Assembly: GCF_012932495.1 (NCBI RefSeq)
Contig: NZ_JABCNG010000004.1
Coordinates: 310,001-374,000, forward strand
Origin: Novosphingobium sp. SG919
GTDB lineage: Bacteria > Pseudomonadota > Alphaproteobacteria > Sphingomonadales > Sphingomonadaceae
Direction: 5' to 3'
DNA: 64,000 nt
Shown here: positions 15,798-23,976 of the stretch, piece by piece
Layout of the letters: the number at the start of each line of letters is the position of its first letter
Numbering within the stretch: position 1 is the first letter of the stretch
Position numbers and translations under genes: made by a program
The notes under the pieces: model-generated
Told to the model about the DNA's origin: nothing
The model's input: the letters and a program-made list of their open reading frames with translations, nothing else
Databases searched by the model: none

Positions 15798-17222
15798 TCA
15801 GGCCGGCAACCCGCTGATCGCTTTCATTTCCATGAAGTCCTTCAGGCCATAGAGACCGCCTTCGCGGCCATTGCCCGATTGCTTGTAGCCGCCGAACGGG
15901 GCGCCGGGGGTGGGGCCCCAGTTGTTGATGGCCACCATGCCGGCGCGCAGGGCGGGGACCACTTCGGCGGCCTTGGCCGGATCGCCGGTGATGCAGGCGG
16001 ACAGGCCATAGCTGGTGTCGTTGGCGATCTCGATCGCCTCATCCAGGCTGTCATAGGGAATGATCGTGGCCACCGGGCCAAAGATTTCTTCCTGGGCAAT
16101 GCGCATCTGGGGCGAGACGTTGGAAAACAGCGTCGGCGCAATGTAATAGCCACGGTTAACTTCGGCCGGCAGGTCGGGCCCGCCGCATTCCAGCGTGGCG
16201 CCTTCGTCGATCGCGGACTGGATCAACCCGCGAATCTTCTCGTGCTGCGCCTTGTTGACCACCGGGCCCAGGTGCCCGCCTTCTTCCAGCGGATTGCCCA
16301 CTTTGGCGGCGGTGTACATCGCCTTGACGAAGGCCGCGGCTTCGGCCTGGCGCTCGCGCGGCACGAGGATGCGCGTGGGAGAGATGCAGCTTTGCCCCGA
16401 ATTGACCAGCGGGCCCGAAGCCGTGGCGGGCAGTTGCGTGGAAAAATCGGCATCGGGCAGGACGAGGTTGGGCGATTTGCCGCCCAGTTCCTGGTGCACG
16501 CGCTTCACCGTGTCGGCAGCGGCCTTGGCCACCATGATGCCGGCGCGGGTGGAGCCTGTGAAGCTGACCATGTCGATATCGGGGTGGCTGCTGATTGCCG
16601 TGCCAACGCCCGGGCCATCGCCCTGGACCAAGTTGAACACACCGGCCGGAACGCCGGCGGCGTCCATCACTTCGGCCAGGATCGCGGCACAGGTGGGGCA
16701 TTCTTCCGAAGGTTTGAGCACCATGGTGTTGCCTGCCGCCAGCGCCGGCGCCACCTTGAGCGCGATCTGGTTGAGCGGCCAGTTCCACGGCGTGATCAGC
16801 CCGACCACGCCAATCGGCTCATAAGCCACCTGGAACGCGCCATTGTCTTCGACAAACTGGAAGTTCTTGAGCGCGGCGATCGTGCCCATGAAGCCGCCGA
16901 TCCCGGCGCCCACCTGGGCCGTGCCGGCAAAGCTGACGGGCGCCCCCATTTCTTCGGCCATGGCGCGGGCCAGATCGGGAATACGCTTCTTGTATTCCTC
17001 AACGATGCGGGTCAGCAGCGCGAGGCGTTCGTCGCGCGTGGTGCGGCTGAAAGTCTTGAACGCCCGGCGAGCGGCTTGCACGGCGGCGTCCACGTCTGCG
17101 GCGGTGCCCAGAGTGATCGCGGCGCATGGCTCTTCCGTGGCGGGGTTTGTCACCTCGTGGCGGCGGCCGCCCTGGCTATTGACCCACTGGCCATCGATAT
17201 AATGCTGAAGGCGTTCGCGCAT
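15798..17222 (-). CDS. NAD(P)-dependent aldehyde dehydrogenase
   Basis: A 474-residue member of the aldehyde dehydrogenase superfamily that oxidises an aldehyde to the acid with NAD(P). Visible motifs: ITPWNWPLNQ for cofactor binding (143-152), FTGSTRAG, the general base E245 in QELGGKSPN, and the nucleophile C279 in NSGQSCISPTR. Substrate is not predictable. An attractive but unproven idea is oxidation of aldehydes released by the TTQ amine dehydrogenase upstream. Single-gene unit; a perfect 9-bp dyad lies 16 bases before the start codon and implies repressor control. Confidence 0.92.
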   Translation of the reverse strand: MRERLQHYIDGQWVNSQGGRRHEVTNPATEEPCAAITLGTAADVDAAVQAARRAFKTFSRTTRDERLALLTRIVEEYKKRIPDLARAMAEEMGAPVSFAGTAQVGAGIGGFMGTIAALKNFQFVEDNGAFQVAYEPIGVVGLITPWNWPLNQIALKVAPALAAGNTMVLKPSEECPTCAAILAEVMDAAGVPAGVFNLVQGDGPGVGTAISSHPDIDMVSFTGSTRAGIMVAKAAADTVKRVHQELGGKSPNLVLPDADFSTQLPATASGPLVNSGQSCISPTRILVPRERQAEAAAFVKAMYTAAKVGNPLEEGGHLGPVVNKAQHEKIRGLIQSAIDEGATLECGGPDLPAEVNRGYYIAPTLFSNVSPQMRIAQEEIFGPVATIIPYDSLDEAIEIANDTSYGLSACITGDPAKAAEVVPALRAGMVAINNWGPTPGAPFGGYKQSGNGREGGLYGLKDFMEMKAISGLPA

Positions 17223-17237
17223 CGCGCTTCTCCGATC

Positions 17238-17260
17238 AAAAGTTAGTTTGGCTAACTTTT
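17238..17260. promoter_or_regulatory. Operator-like dyad before the aldehyde dehydrogenase gene
   Basis: AAAAGTTAG-N5-CTAACTTTT is a perfect 9-bp inverted repeat, 16-38 bases upstream of the start codon, where it would overlap the promoter or transcription start. The size fits a TetR- or MarR-type dimer. No regulator gene is adjacent. Confidence 0.55.
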
Positions 17261-17359
17261 AGGGACGCGCTTGGCGGATGGCAAGGCCGGTTGCCATATG
17301 CAACCTGCCCAAGGTTTCACGCCGTGCACCATCGGTTCGAAAGTGCACGGCGCGCTTGA

Positions 17360-17509
17360 TCAGACGGTTCGGCGGCCGGTGAACAGCTGCACCAGGCCCA
17401 CGATGATCGCCAGGACCAGCAGGATGTGGATGACGCCGGCGGTCACCTTGAAGGCGAAAACACCCAGCGCCCAAAGCACGAGCAGAACAAGGGCAATGGT
17501 CAACAGCAT
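17360..17509 (-). CDS. Small Lmo0937-family membrane protein
   Basis: A 49-residue protein made of two membrane helices (about 2-19 and 22-42) ending GLVQLFTGRRTV. The pattern LLVLWALGVFAF...IHILLVLAIIVGLV is typical of the Lmo0937 family of tiny membrane proteins of unknown function. ATG 17509 has an AGGAG site seven bases away; a longer upstream frame has no such support. Stands alone between aldehyde dehydrogenase and the GGDEF-EAL gene. Confidence 0.7.
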   Translation of the reverse strand: MLLTIALVLLVLWALGVFAFKVTAGVIHILLVLAIIVGLVQLFTGRRTV

Positions 17510-17748
17510 GGCAGGCTCCTGGAACGGGGGCGCCCCGCTTTTTTTGGGAGCAGTGGCGCGGATTGGCATCCTTATGACGATGGAAACTGCGCAGGATGGC
17601 CATGGTTCCCGAAGCCTCGCCAGCGGCTTAACCGCAGATTTTGGGCGGTTAACGGTTATCCGCTAACCATTTATTGGGAATATTCCTCCACATTTTTCGA
17701 AGAGTTTGGCGCGCGCCGCGCCGATCCCAGGGCCGGGGGAAGCGAAGG

Positions 17749-20004
17749 GTGAGCGAGGAACAGCGCACGGGCTGGATTGTCGGTGCCACCTTCGCGGCAC
17801 TATTGGCGCTGTCCGCCGCACTGATGGCCGCGTTCAACCACTCGGTTCATGTGGCCGATGCCTTTACCCGCAAGGACGAGCGCGAGATGGTCGATCGCTA
17901 TCTCGAAGGGCGCGTGCGCACGGTGATCATCGGGCAGACCGGTCAACTGGTGTGGGATGAAACCATGCGCCACGCGGTGGCCCGGACCGATACCAACTGG
18001 ATGGATCGCGAACTCGGCATGTTCCCCTGGACCAACCAGGGCGCGCAGGAAACCATGCTGGTGGAGCCTGATGGCACGCTGGTGCGCGGCTGGCGGCAGG
18101 GCCATTATGACCCGGCCTATCCATATGGCCCACTGCGCTGGCAGGTGGAGGCCGCGCTCGACCTGGCGCGCAGCAACCGCCGGATTTCGGGCACCATGGC
18201 GCGGTTCGAACGGCGGGGCGGTACACTGTGGCCGGTGGACCGGCGCGGAGCGCCGCTCACGCGCTGGGCGTCTTCGCTGATCTGGCGGGGCGGCCGGCCC
18301 ATGCTGCTGACGGTGGCGGCAATCGTGCCCGACCGTGATTATGCCCTGCTCAAGGCCGAGCCGCGCTATCTGGTATCGCTGCGGGTGATGGATTCGCAGG
18401 TGCTGCGGGCGCTGGGCGCGGATCTGCTGCTGCCCGACTTCCGCTTCGTCAGCCGCGCGCCGCGCGATCCGGCGCTCAACATCCTGGCACGCAAAAGCGC
18501 CGATGGCAGGCCGGTGGGCTATTTCGTGTGGACGGCGCAATTGCCCGGCCCGGCGATCTGGCAGGCCGCGGCGCCCTTGCTGGCCACCTGGATCTTCCTG
18601 TTCCTGGCCGTGCTGGCGGGCGGCGTCATGATCGTGCGCCGCATGCGCGATACCACCCGCCATCTCCAGGCGAGCGAGGCCCAAGCGCAATACAACGCGC
18701 TGCACGATCCGATGTCGGGCCTGGCCAATCGCCTGTACTTTGCCGAACGCCTGCGCGGGGAATTGGACATCGTCATCGCCCAGCGCGCGCAGGGCGGCCA
18801 GGGTGACGTGTTCGTCGCCTATATCGATCTCGACGCGTTCAAGACGGTGAACGACACGATGGGCCACCACGTGGGGGACGAACTGGTGACCCAGGTGGCG
18901 CAGCGCCTGCGCGACGGGTTGTTGCGGACCGACCTGATCGCGCGCTTTGGCGGCGACGAATTCGTGGTCATGCGCCGCACCACAGGCGGGCTGGGCGCGG
19001 CGAACGCCCTGGGGCGGCAAGTGGTGGGACTGATGGCCGAGCCGTTCATCATTTCGGGCCATAGCCTGGGCGTCACGTGCTCGTGCGGGATCAGCTGGGG
19101 ACCGGGGCAGACCGAAGACGCCGACGAACTGCTGCGCCGCGCCGACATTGCCCTCTACCGCGCCAAGCAGGGCGGCCGGGCGCGCTATCGCTGCTACACC
19201 AACGGCATGGAAGCGACGGAGCGCCTGGCGCGCGAGCTGGAGCTGGAGCTGCGCCGCGCCATTGCCGCCGACGAACTGGAAGCCCACTTCCAGCCGATCG
19301 TGGACCTTTCGACCTGGCAGATCGAGGGGTTCGAAGCCTTGCTGCGCTGGCCGCACCCGCAGCGTGGCGATATCGGCCCGGGCGTGTTCGTGCCGATTGC
19401 CGAGCAATGCGGGCTGATGGTGCCGCTGGGCACATGGATGTTGCGCCGCGTGTTCACCCAGTGCCGCAACTGGCCGGCGTGCGACCTGTCGATCAACCTT
19501 TCGCCGATCCAGATCATGGCCCACGGCTTTGTCGAGACGATCCAGTCGCTGGTGGAGGAAACCGGCATTTCGCCGCGCCGGGTCATCCTGGAAGTGACCG
19601 AAGGCGTGATGCTCGATCGCAGCGACAACGTGGCGCAATCGCTGCGCACGCTGCAGGGCATGGGCTTCCGCATCGCGCTCGACGATTTCGGGATCGGCTA
19701 TTCCTCGCTCAGCTACCTCCGCTCGTTCCAGTTCGACCGCATCAAGATCGACCGCTCGTTCGTGCAGAACATCGAGGCGGACCATGACGCCCAATCGATC
19801 CTGGGCGCGATCGTGGCGCTGGGGCAGACGCTGCGCATGAAAGTGGTGGCCGAAGGCGTGGAAACCGAACTCCAGCGCCGCCTGGTCCACGCGGCCGGGT
19901 GCGAGCTTGTCCAAGGGCACTTGTTCTGGCCGGCATTGCCTGCAGACCAGGCCTGCGCCCTGCTGACCCGCAATGCGGCCGATCGCATGCGGCAGGTGAT
20001 CTGA
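17749..20004 (+). CDS. CHASE4-GGDEF-EAL cyclic-di-GMP protein
   Basis: A 751-residue inner-membrane signalling protein. Membrane helices at about residues 8-30 and 275-300 bracket a periplasmic CHASE4-type sensor. A diguanylate cyclase domain follows with intact GGDEF (401-405) in RFGGDEFVV. Then comes a phosphodiesterase domain with EALLRW (529-534), DDFGIGYSS and EGVETE. Both motif sets look complete, so it may both make and degrade c-di-GMP. GTG 17749 is chosen for its GGGGAAG site; TTG at 17674 would add 25 Arg-rich residues. Transcribed alone. Confidence 0.9.
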   Translation: MSEEQRTGWIVGATFAALLALSAALMAAFNHSVHVADAFTRKDEREMVDRYLEGRVRTVIIGQTGQLVWDETMRHAVARTDTNWMDRELGMFPWTNQGAQETMLVEPDGTLVRGWRQGHYDPAYPYGPLRWQVEAALDLARSNRRISGTMARFERRGGTLWPVDRRGAPLTRWASSLIWRGGRPMLLTVAAIVPDRDYALLKAEPRYLVSLRVMDSQVLRALGADLLLPDFRFVSRAPRDPALNILARKSADGRPVGYFVWTAQLPGPAIWQAAAPLLATWIFLFLAVLAGGVMIVRRMRDTTRHLQASEAQAQYNALHDPMSGLANRLYFAERLRGELDIVIAQRAQGGQGDVFVAYIDLDAFKTVNDTMGHHVGDELVTQVAQRLRDGLLRTDLIARFGGDEFVVMRRTTGGLGAANALGRQVVGLMAEPFIISGHSLGVTCSCGISWGPGQTEDADELLRRADIALYRAKQGGRARYRCYTNGMEATERLARELELELRRAIAADELEAHFQPIVDLSTWQIEGFEALLRWPHPQRGDIGPGVFVPIAEQCGLMVPLGTWMLRRVFTQCRNWPACDLSINLSPIQIMAHGFVETIQSLVEETGISPRRVILEVTEGVMLDRSDNVAQSLRTLQGMGFRIALDDFGIGYSSLSYLRSFQFDRIKIDRSFVQNIEADHDAQSILGAIVALGQTLRMKVVAEGVETELQRRLVHAAGCELVQGHLFWPALPADQACALLTRNAADRMRQVI

Positions 20005-20143
20005 GGCTGGGCGCAAGGGCGGGCGCCAGGCCTCAGGCTCGACCCGCAGACAAGGCCGAAGCGCGGACCATGGCCGGGAAAAGCATGTTGAGTTCGTGAA
20101 AGACCAGAACTAGCATTTTGCGGGACGTATTTGCGGGGACGCC

Positions 20144-20710
20144 ATGCAGCCTGGTCCAAAAGTATGTCTTGCGGCACTTTGCCTCTTTGCTGGTGGGGCG
20201 TCTCATGCCGAGCCGGCGTTGCCCCGTCAGGCATGGTTCTACTCAACCAAAACCCTCGAAGATGAAGGCGGGACGCCCGAGCGTTGGTGCTCGTTCGTGA
20301 CAAAGCGCACCGCAGAGACTGCTGCCAACAGCGAACGCTTTGGGGCGGTCGAGTCAGGGTGGTTGCAGTATCGTGAGAATGCCGTCGCCAGACTTGTGAT
20401 AACCTCGCAAAGCGAAGACGCCTATGTTGAAGACGATTACAAGTTCGGACCTGGCCTTCGTTTGCAAGAGGTCACCAGGACGGGGCACTATTATAAGGAA
20501 CCGCTAATGGCGGTAACCTTCAGGCCGAACTCCCAAGACCTTTTAACGATGACGGCCGCATCGCGGTTAAAAGTAAAGGCTTCGAAATTTGAAACTTATT
20601 TTTTTGATTGGCCAATCTATCAACGATTTTCGGCCATTCCTTTTGCAAGCCTGATTGCCATGAAGCCACGCGTCAGCGTGGTGGAAACCTGCAAAGCAGT
20701 GCGCCGCTGA
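20144..20710 (+). CDS. Hypothetical secreted protein
   Basis: A 188-residue protein with a signal peptide (MQPGPKVCLAALCLFAGGASHAE, cleavage near SHA-E). The mature part has two cysteines (in WCSF and VETCKAV), is rich in beta-type sequence, and has no motif I recognise. A GGGGAC site precedes the ATG. Less GC-biased than its neighbours. It is followed by a strong terminator and converges with the CHAP-domain gene. A periplasmic role is inferred only from the signal peptide. Confidence 0.6.
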   Translation: MQPGPKVCLAALCLFAGGASHAEPALPRQAWFYSTKTLEDEGGTPERWCSFVTKRTAETAANSERFGAVESGWLQYRENAVARLVITSQSEDAYVEDDYKFGPGLRLQEVTRTGHYYKEPLMAVTFRPNSQDLLTMTAASRLKVKASKFETYFFDWPIYQRFSAIPFASLIAMKPRVSVVETCKAVRR

Positions 20711-20742
20711 CTCTGGGGCTATCGAGCACACCATGCAGCAAC

Positions 20743-20772
20743 AAAAAACCGCCCGAAATCGGGCGGCTTGTT
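20743..20772. terminator. Bidirectional intrinsic terminator
   Basis: CCGCCCG (20749-20755) and CGGGCGG (20760-20766) with an AAAT loop, preceded by AAAAAA and followed by CTTGTTG. It sits between two convergent genes. Confidence 0.8.
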
Positions 20773-20793
20773 GCTTCGACGTTGGGAAAGGGA

Positions 20794-21312
20794 TCAGCCC
20801 TGTGCCTTAACCAGCGTCAAGTCGATCGAAGCGGTCTGGGTGGCTGGGGCGGTCTGGGTGTCGACGCCGCCGTGGGGATAGATGAAGCCGAAGGCAGGCG
20901 AGGGGCGCAGGCCGAGCGACTGGGTCGGGCCATACCACACGCGCACTTCCGACCAGTCGCCGGCGTCGGAAACGTCCACCGCCATCACGCCGCGTTCGAC
21001 CATGCCGGGGCGCGACCAGTTGGCGTGGTTGATCATCACGTGGCGGGCGTCGACCACCTTGCTCACCACCGCAACGTGGCCATAGGGCATCGAACGCGAG
21101 GCGCGGAATGCCAGGACCGCGCCGGCCTTGGGGGCCTGGCCACGGGCATAAGTGCCGGCGGCGTTGCCCCACCAATCGCGCGCATTGCCCGAAAGCTGCA
21201 CCTCGGAAACCTGGCGGGCATAAGTCACGCACTGGAGCCGGGCATGGGCCACGTTCGGCAGTGCAGCAAGCGAAGCGAAAGCGGCCAGAGCGGTGAGTGC
21301 GGTGCGAAGCAT
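20794..21312 (-). CDS. CHAP-domain cell wall amidase/endopeptidase
   Basis: A 172-residue exported protein. The signal peptide covers about residues 1-24 (MLRTALTALAAFASLAALPNVAHA). The CHAP fold (cysteine, histidine-dependent amidohydrolase/peptidase) shows nucleophile C28 in RLQCVTYAR and catalytic H79 in SMPYGHVAVVSKV, with INHANW beyond. CHAP enzymes cut peptidoglycan peptide or amide bonds, so a periplasmic wall-remodelling role is likely. No lipobox. ATG 21312 selected because it begins the signal peptide. The C-terminal tail (about 155-172) is low-complexity Thr/Ala. Confidence 0.82.
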   Translation of the reverse strand: MLRTALTALAAFASLAALPNVAHARLQCVTYARQVSEVQLSGNARDWWGNAAGTYARGQAPKAGAVLAFRASRSMPYGHVAVVSKVVDARHVMINHANWSRPGMVERGVMAVDVSDAGDWSEVRVWYGPTQSLGLRPSPAFGFIYPHGGVDTQTAPATQTASIDLTLVKAQG

Positions 21313-21448
21313 GGCGCTCACCTTAAGGATTTGCCCGGATTCGAGAACCCGCGGTTCCCACGGTTCACCGCTGCGGCTGAACCGTTTATCCTGCATTCAT
21401 CTCGCCTGTGGACAACTTTTGCGATGCAGCATGCCGGCCAACGAAAAA

Positions 21449-21473
21449 CGCCCGGACCGCTTGGGTCCGGGCG
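21449..21473 (-). terminator. Intrinsic terminator downstream of glnA
   Basis: A 10-bp stem (21449-21458 with 21464-21473) followed on the minus strand by TTTTT. It would end transcripts that read out of glnA through the palindromic element. Confidence 0.7.
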
Positions 21474-21522
21474 TCGTTCTGTGCACCTGCTGCGCGAGGC
21501 AGCCGGGCGTAAGGTCTGTTTT

Positions 21523-21669
21523 CAAAATTCGCGGAAGGGCGAATTTTGGGTTCCGGCACCGGCCCGCTCCCCCACCCGGCCTCCCAACGATAGTACCCTA
21601 TGGGAGGCCGGGTGGGGGAGCGGGCTGGTGCCGGAACACCCGGAACTGCGGCAAGGCCGCAGTTCCGGG
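21523..21669. repeat. Large palindromic element, copy 1 (3' of glnA)
   Basis: Three hairpins in a row. (a) CAAAATTCGC at 21523-21532 with its complement at 21539-21548. (b) A 36-bp arm at 21551-21586 with its complement at 21601-21636 (one G-T), loop ACGATAGTACCCTA. (c) A 13-bp stem 21639-21651/21657-21669, nine bases past the glnA stop, that may act as a terminator. Hairpins (a) and (b) recur at 23863-23967 with the same loop word CGATAGTACCCTATGGG. The region between CHAP and glnA (365 bases) holds nothing else but the terminator at 21449. Confidence 0.8.
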
Positions 21670-21677
21670 TCAAACAC

Positions 21678-23087
21678 TTACGCGCTGTAGTACATGTCGA
21701 ATTCGACGGCCGAAGGCGTGGTTTCCCAACGGTACACTTCGGGCCACTTCAGTTCGATGTAGCTTTCGATCTGGTCCTTGGTGAACACGCCGCCATCGAG
21801 CAGGAATTCGTGGTCAGCGGCCAGCGAGTCCAGCGCTTCACGCAGCGAACCGCAGACGGTCGGCACGGCGGCGAGTTCGGCCGGCGGCAGATCGTAGAGG
21901 TTCTTGTCCATGGCTTCGCCCGGGTGGATCTTGTTCTTGATCCCGTCGAGACCGGCCATCAGCAGCGCGGCATAGGCGAGGTAGGGGTTGGCCATCGCGT
22001 CGGGGAAGCGGAATTCCACGCGCTTGGCCTTGGTGCCGGCACCATAGGGGATGCGGCACGACGCCGAACGGTTGCGGGCCGAATAGGCCAGCAGCACGGG
22101 AGCTTCATAGCCCGGCACCAGGCGCTTGTAGCTGTTGGTCGTCGGGTTGGTGAAGGCGTTGAGCGCCTTGGCGTGCTTGATCACGCCGCCGATGAAGTAG
22201 AGGCACATGTCCGACAGGCCGGCATAGCCGTTGCCGGCGAACAGGGGCTTGCCCGAATCCCAGATCGAGATGTGGGTGTGCATGCCCGAGCCGTTGTCCT
22301 TCATGATCGGCTTGGGCATGAACGTGGCCGTCTTGCCATAGGCCTGCGCGACCTGGTGCACGACGTACTTGTAGATCTGCATGCGGTCGGCGGTCTGCAC
22401 CAGGGTGCCGAAGGTCAGGCCCAGTTCGTGCTGCGCCGAGGCCACTTCGTGGTGGTGCTTGTCGCAGGGCAGGCCCATTTCGAGCATGGTCGAAACCATT
22501 TCGCCACGGATGTCGACGCAGCTGTCGACCGGGGCGACGGGGAAGTAGCCACCCTTGGCGCGCGGACGGTGCGCCAGGTTGCCGGCTTCGTAGTCCTTGT
22601 TCGAGTTGGTCGGCAGCTCGATGTCGTCGATCTTGAAGCCGTTGCCATCGTAGCCGTCATAGAACTTGACGTCGTCGAACAGGAAGAATTCGGCTTCCGG
22701 GCCGACATAGACGGTGTCGCCGATGCCGGTCGACTTGAGGAACGCTTCGGCGCGCTTGGCGGTCGAGCGCGGATCGCGGGCATAGAGTTCGCCGGTCGAC
22801 GGTTCGACGATGTCGCAGTTGATGATCAGCATCGGCGTGGCCGAGAACGGATCGACGAACACCGAGTCGAGGTCGGGCTTGAGGATCATGTCCGACTCGT
22901 TGATGGCCTTCCAGCCTTCGATCGACGAGCCGTCGAACATCAAGCCGTCTTCCAGTTCGTCTTCGCCCAGGACCGACGACACCATGGTGAGGTGCTGCCA
23001 CTTGCCCTTGGGGTCGGTGAAGCGGAGATCAACCCACTCGATTTCCTCTTCCTTGATACGGGCGAGGATGTCCTTTGCACTTGCCAT
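21678..23087 (-). CDS. glnA: Glutamine synthetase type I
   Basis: A 469-residue GS-I subunit that makes glutamine from glutamate, ammonia and ATP; active as a dodecamer. Seen: the beta-grasp N-domain, GPEAEFFLFDDV, PVDSCVDIRGEM, the NGSGMHTHIS metal/ATP motif, YKRLVPGYEAP, and the adenylylation site tyrosine in DKNLYDLPPAEL. The enzyme is therefore likely regulated by GlnE and PII. Length is standard. It follows glnB by 154 bases on the same strand; the pair probably shares the sigma-54 promoter, with a possible second promoter in that gap. Confidence 0.97.
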   Translation of the reverse strand: MASAKDILARIKEEEIEWVDLRFTDPKGKWQHLTMVSSVLGEDELEDGLMFDGSSIEGWKAINESDMILKPDLDSVFVDPFSATPMLIINCDIVEPSTGELYARDPRSTAKRAEAFLKSTGIGDTVYVGPEAEFFLFDDVKFYDGYDGNGFKIDDIELPTNSNKDYEAGNLAHRPRAKGGYFPVAPVDSCVDIRGEMVSTMLEMGLPCDKHHHEVASAQHELGLTFGTLVQTADRMQIYKYVVHQVAQAYGKTATFMPKPIMKDNGSGMHTHISIWDSGKPLFAGNGYAGLSDMCLYFIGGVIKHAKALNAFTNPTTNSYKRLVPGYEAPVLLAYSARNRSASCRIPYGAGTKAKRVEFRFPDAMANPYLAYAALLMAGLDGIKNKIHPGEAMDKNLYDLPPAELAAVPTVCGSLREALDSLAADHEFLLDGGVFTKDQIESYIELKWPEVYRWETTPSAVEFDMYYSA

Positions 23088-23241
23088 CGCTGGTCCTTCT
23101 GTTTGCCCGCCAGATATGTGCGGCGGGCGTCAGGGGTGGTTGGATAAGGAGGCCGCCCGTCCCAAGGCCACCCCCGCTAACGCGCCGCACGTCCAGCCGT
23201 CCTTCCACGGAAGGAAAGGCCGAGCCCGCGGCGAAATTCAA

Positions 23242-23580
23242 TCAGATCGCGTCGTTGTCGCGTTCGCCGGTGCGGATGCGCAGCGCGCTTTCGATGGGGA
23301 TCACAAAGATCTTGCCATCGCCGATGCGGCCGGTCTGCGCGGCGGCGGCTACGGCTTCCACCACGCGTTCCACCAGCGCGTCGCCCACCACCACCTCAAG
23401 CTTCACCTTGGGCAGGAAATCGACAACATATTCGGCGCCGCGATAAAGCTCGGTATGGCCCTTCTGTCGGCCGAAACCCTTCGCCTCGGTGACGGTGATG
23501 CCCGAAACGCCGATTTCGTGCAGCGCTTCCTTCACTTCGTCGAGCTTGAAGGGTTTGATGATCGCTTCGATCTTCTTCAC
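23242..23580 (-). CDS. glnB: Nitrogen regulatory protein PII
   Basis: A 112-residue PII trimer subunit that senses 2-oxoglutarate and ATP/ADP and controls glutamine synthetase adenylylation and the Ntr system. The start is GTG at 23578-23580 with an AGGA site. KKIEAIIKPFKLDEVKEAL at the N-terminus aligns with PII proteins. The T-loop carries Y51 (GHTELYRGAEYVVDFLPK), the uridylylation site. The B-loop TGRIGDGKIFV and end IRTGERDNDAI are intact. glnK is an alternative name, but the linkage to glnA and the lack of amtB favour glnB. Confidence 0.95.
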   Translation of the reverse strand: MKKIEAIIKPFKLDEVKEALHEIGVSGITVTEAKGFGRQKGHTELYRGAEYVVDFLPKVKLEVVVGDALVERVVEAVAAAAQTGRIGDGKIFVIPIESALRIRTGERDNDAI

Positions 23581-23667
23581 CGGTTCCTGACCCCTGCACC
23601 TGAATGCCGCGCTGCACCACGGGTATGTGGGCAGCCGCACGTTCCTTGTGTCCGCAGCGCCGATCCT

Positions 23668-23684
23668 AACAAGAATCGTGCCAC
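23668..23684 (-). promoter_or_regulatory. Sigma-54 promoter of glnB-glnA
   Basis: On the minus strand GTGGCACGATTCTTGTT matches the -24/-12 sigma-54 pattern (YTGGCACG-N4-TTGCW). The -24 GG is exact and TTGT replaces TTGC at -12. It would start transcription about 75 bases before the glnB GTG. This fits nitrogen-limited, NtrC-activated expression. Confidence 0.65.
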
Positions 23685-23717
23685 TGTTAAGCACCTTGCC
23701 CTAGGCCATTGCTGCCT

Positions 23718-23781
23718 TGTGCGAAAGCGGGAAATGCACAGGGAAAGTAAGAAAGCAACCCAACCTTGCATGAAATCATGC
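23718..23781. promoter_or_regulatory. Enhancer-like dyads upstream of the glnB promoter
   Basis: Two dyads lie upstream of the sigma-54 site: TGTGC-N13-GCACA (23718-23740) and GCATGA-AA-TCATGC (23768-23781). Their centres are roughly 50 and 90 bases from the -24 element. NtrC normally binds TGCACC-like dyads about 100-150 bases upstream, so they are candidates, not clear matches. Confidence 0.35.
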
Positions 23782-23862
23782 GGGTTGTTGCGCAAATGCG
23801 ACTTAAAAATGCTTAAATAAAAGGCAGGCGCTGCCTATTTTTTGGGCAACGCGCTTGTTGTG

Positions 23863-23967
23863 CGGCACCGGCCCACGCCCCCACCCGACCTCGATAGTAC
23901 CCTATGGGAGGTCGGGTGGGGGCGTGGGCCGGTGCCGAACCCAAAATTCGCCGAGGGCGAATTTTGG
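23863..23967. repeat. Large palindromic element, copy 2 (3' of map)
   Basis: A perfect 29-bp arm at 23863-23891 with its complement at 23909-23937 encloses CGATAGTACCCTATGGG. A second perfect 12-bp stem (CCAAAATTCGCC at 23941-23952 with 23956-23967) follows and lies nine bases past the map stop, where it can act as terminator. Both parts match copy 1 near glnA. Three arm positions differ between copies and all three change on both sides, keeping the pairing. Confidence 0.85.
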
Positions 23968-23976
23968 AACAGACGC

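Noticed and set aside
17800..20016. A 738-codon minus-strand frame opposite the GGDEF-EAL gene
   Set aside because: Antisense shadow; the + strand carries intact catalytic motifs.
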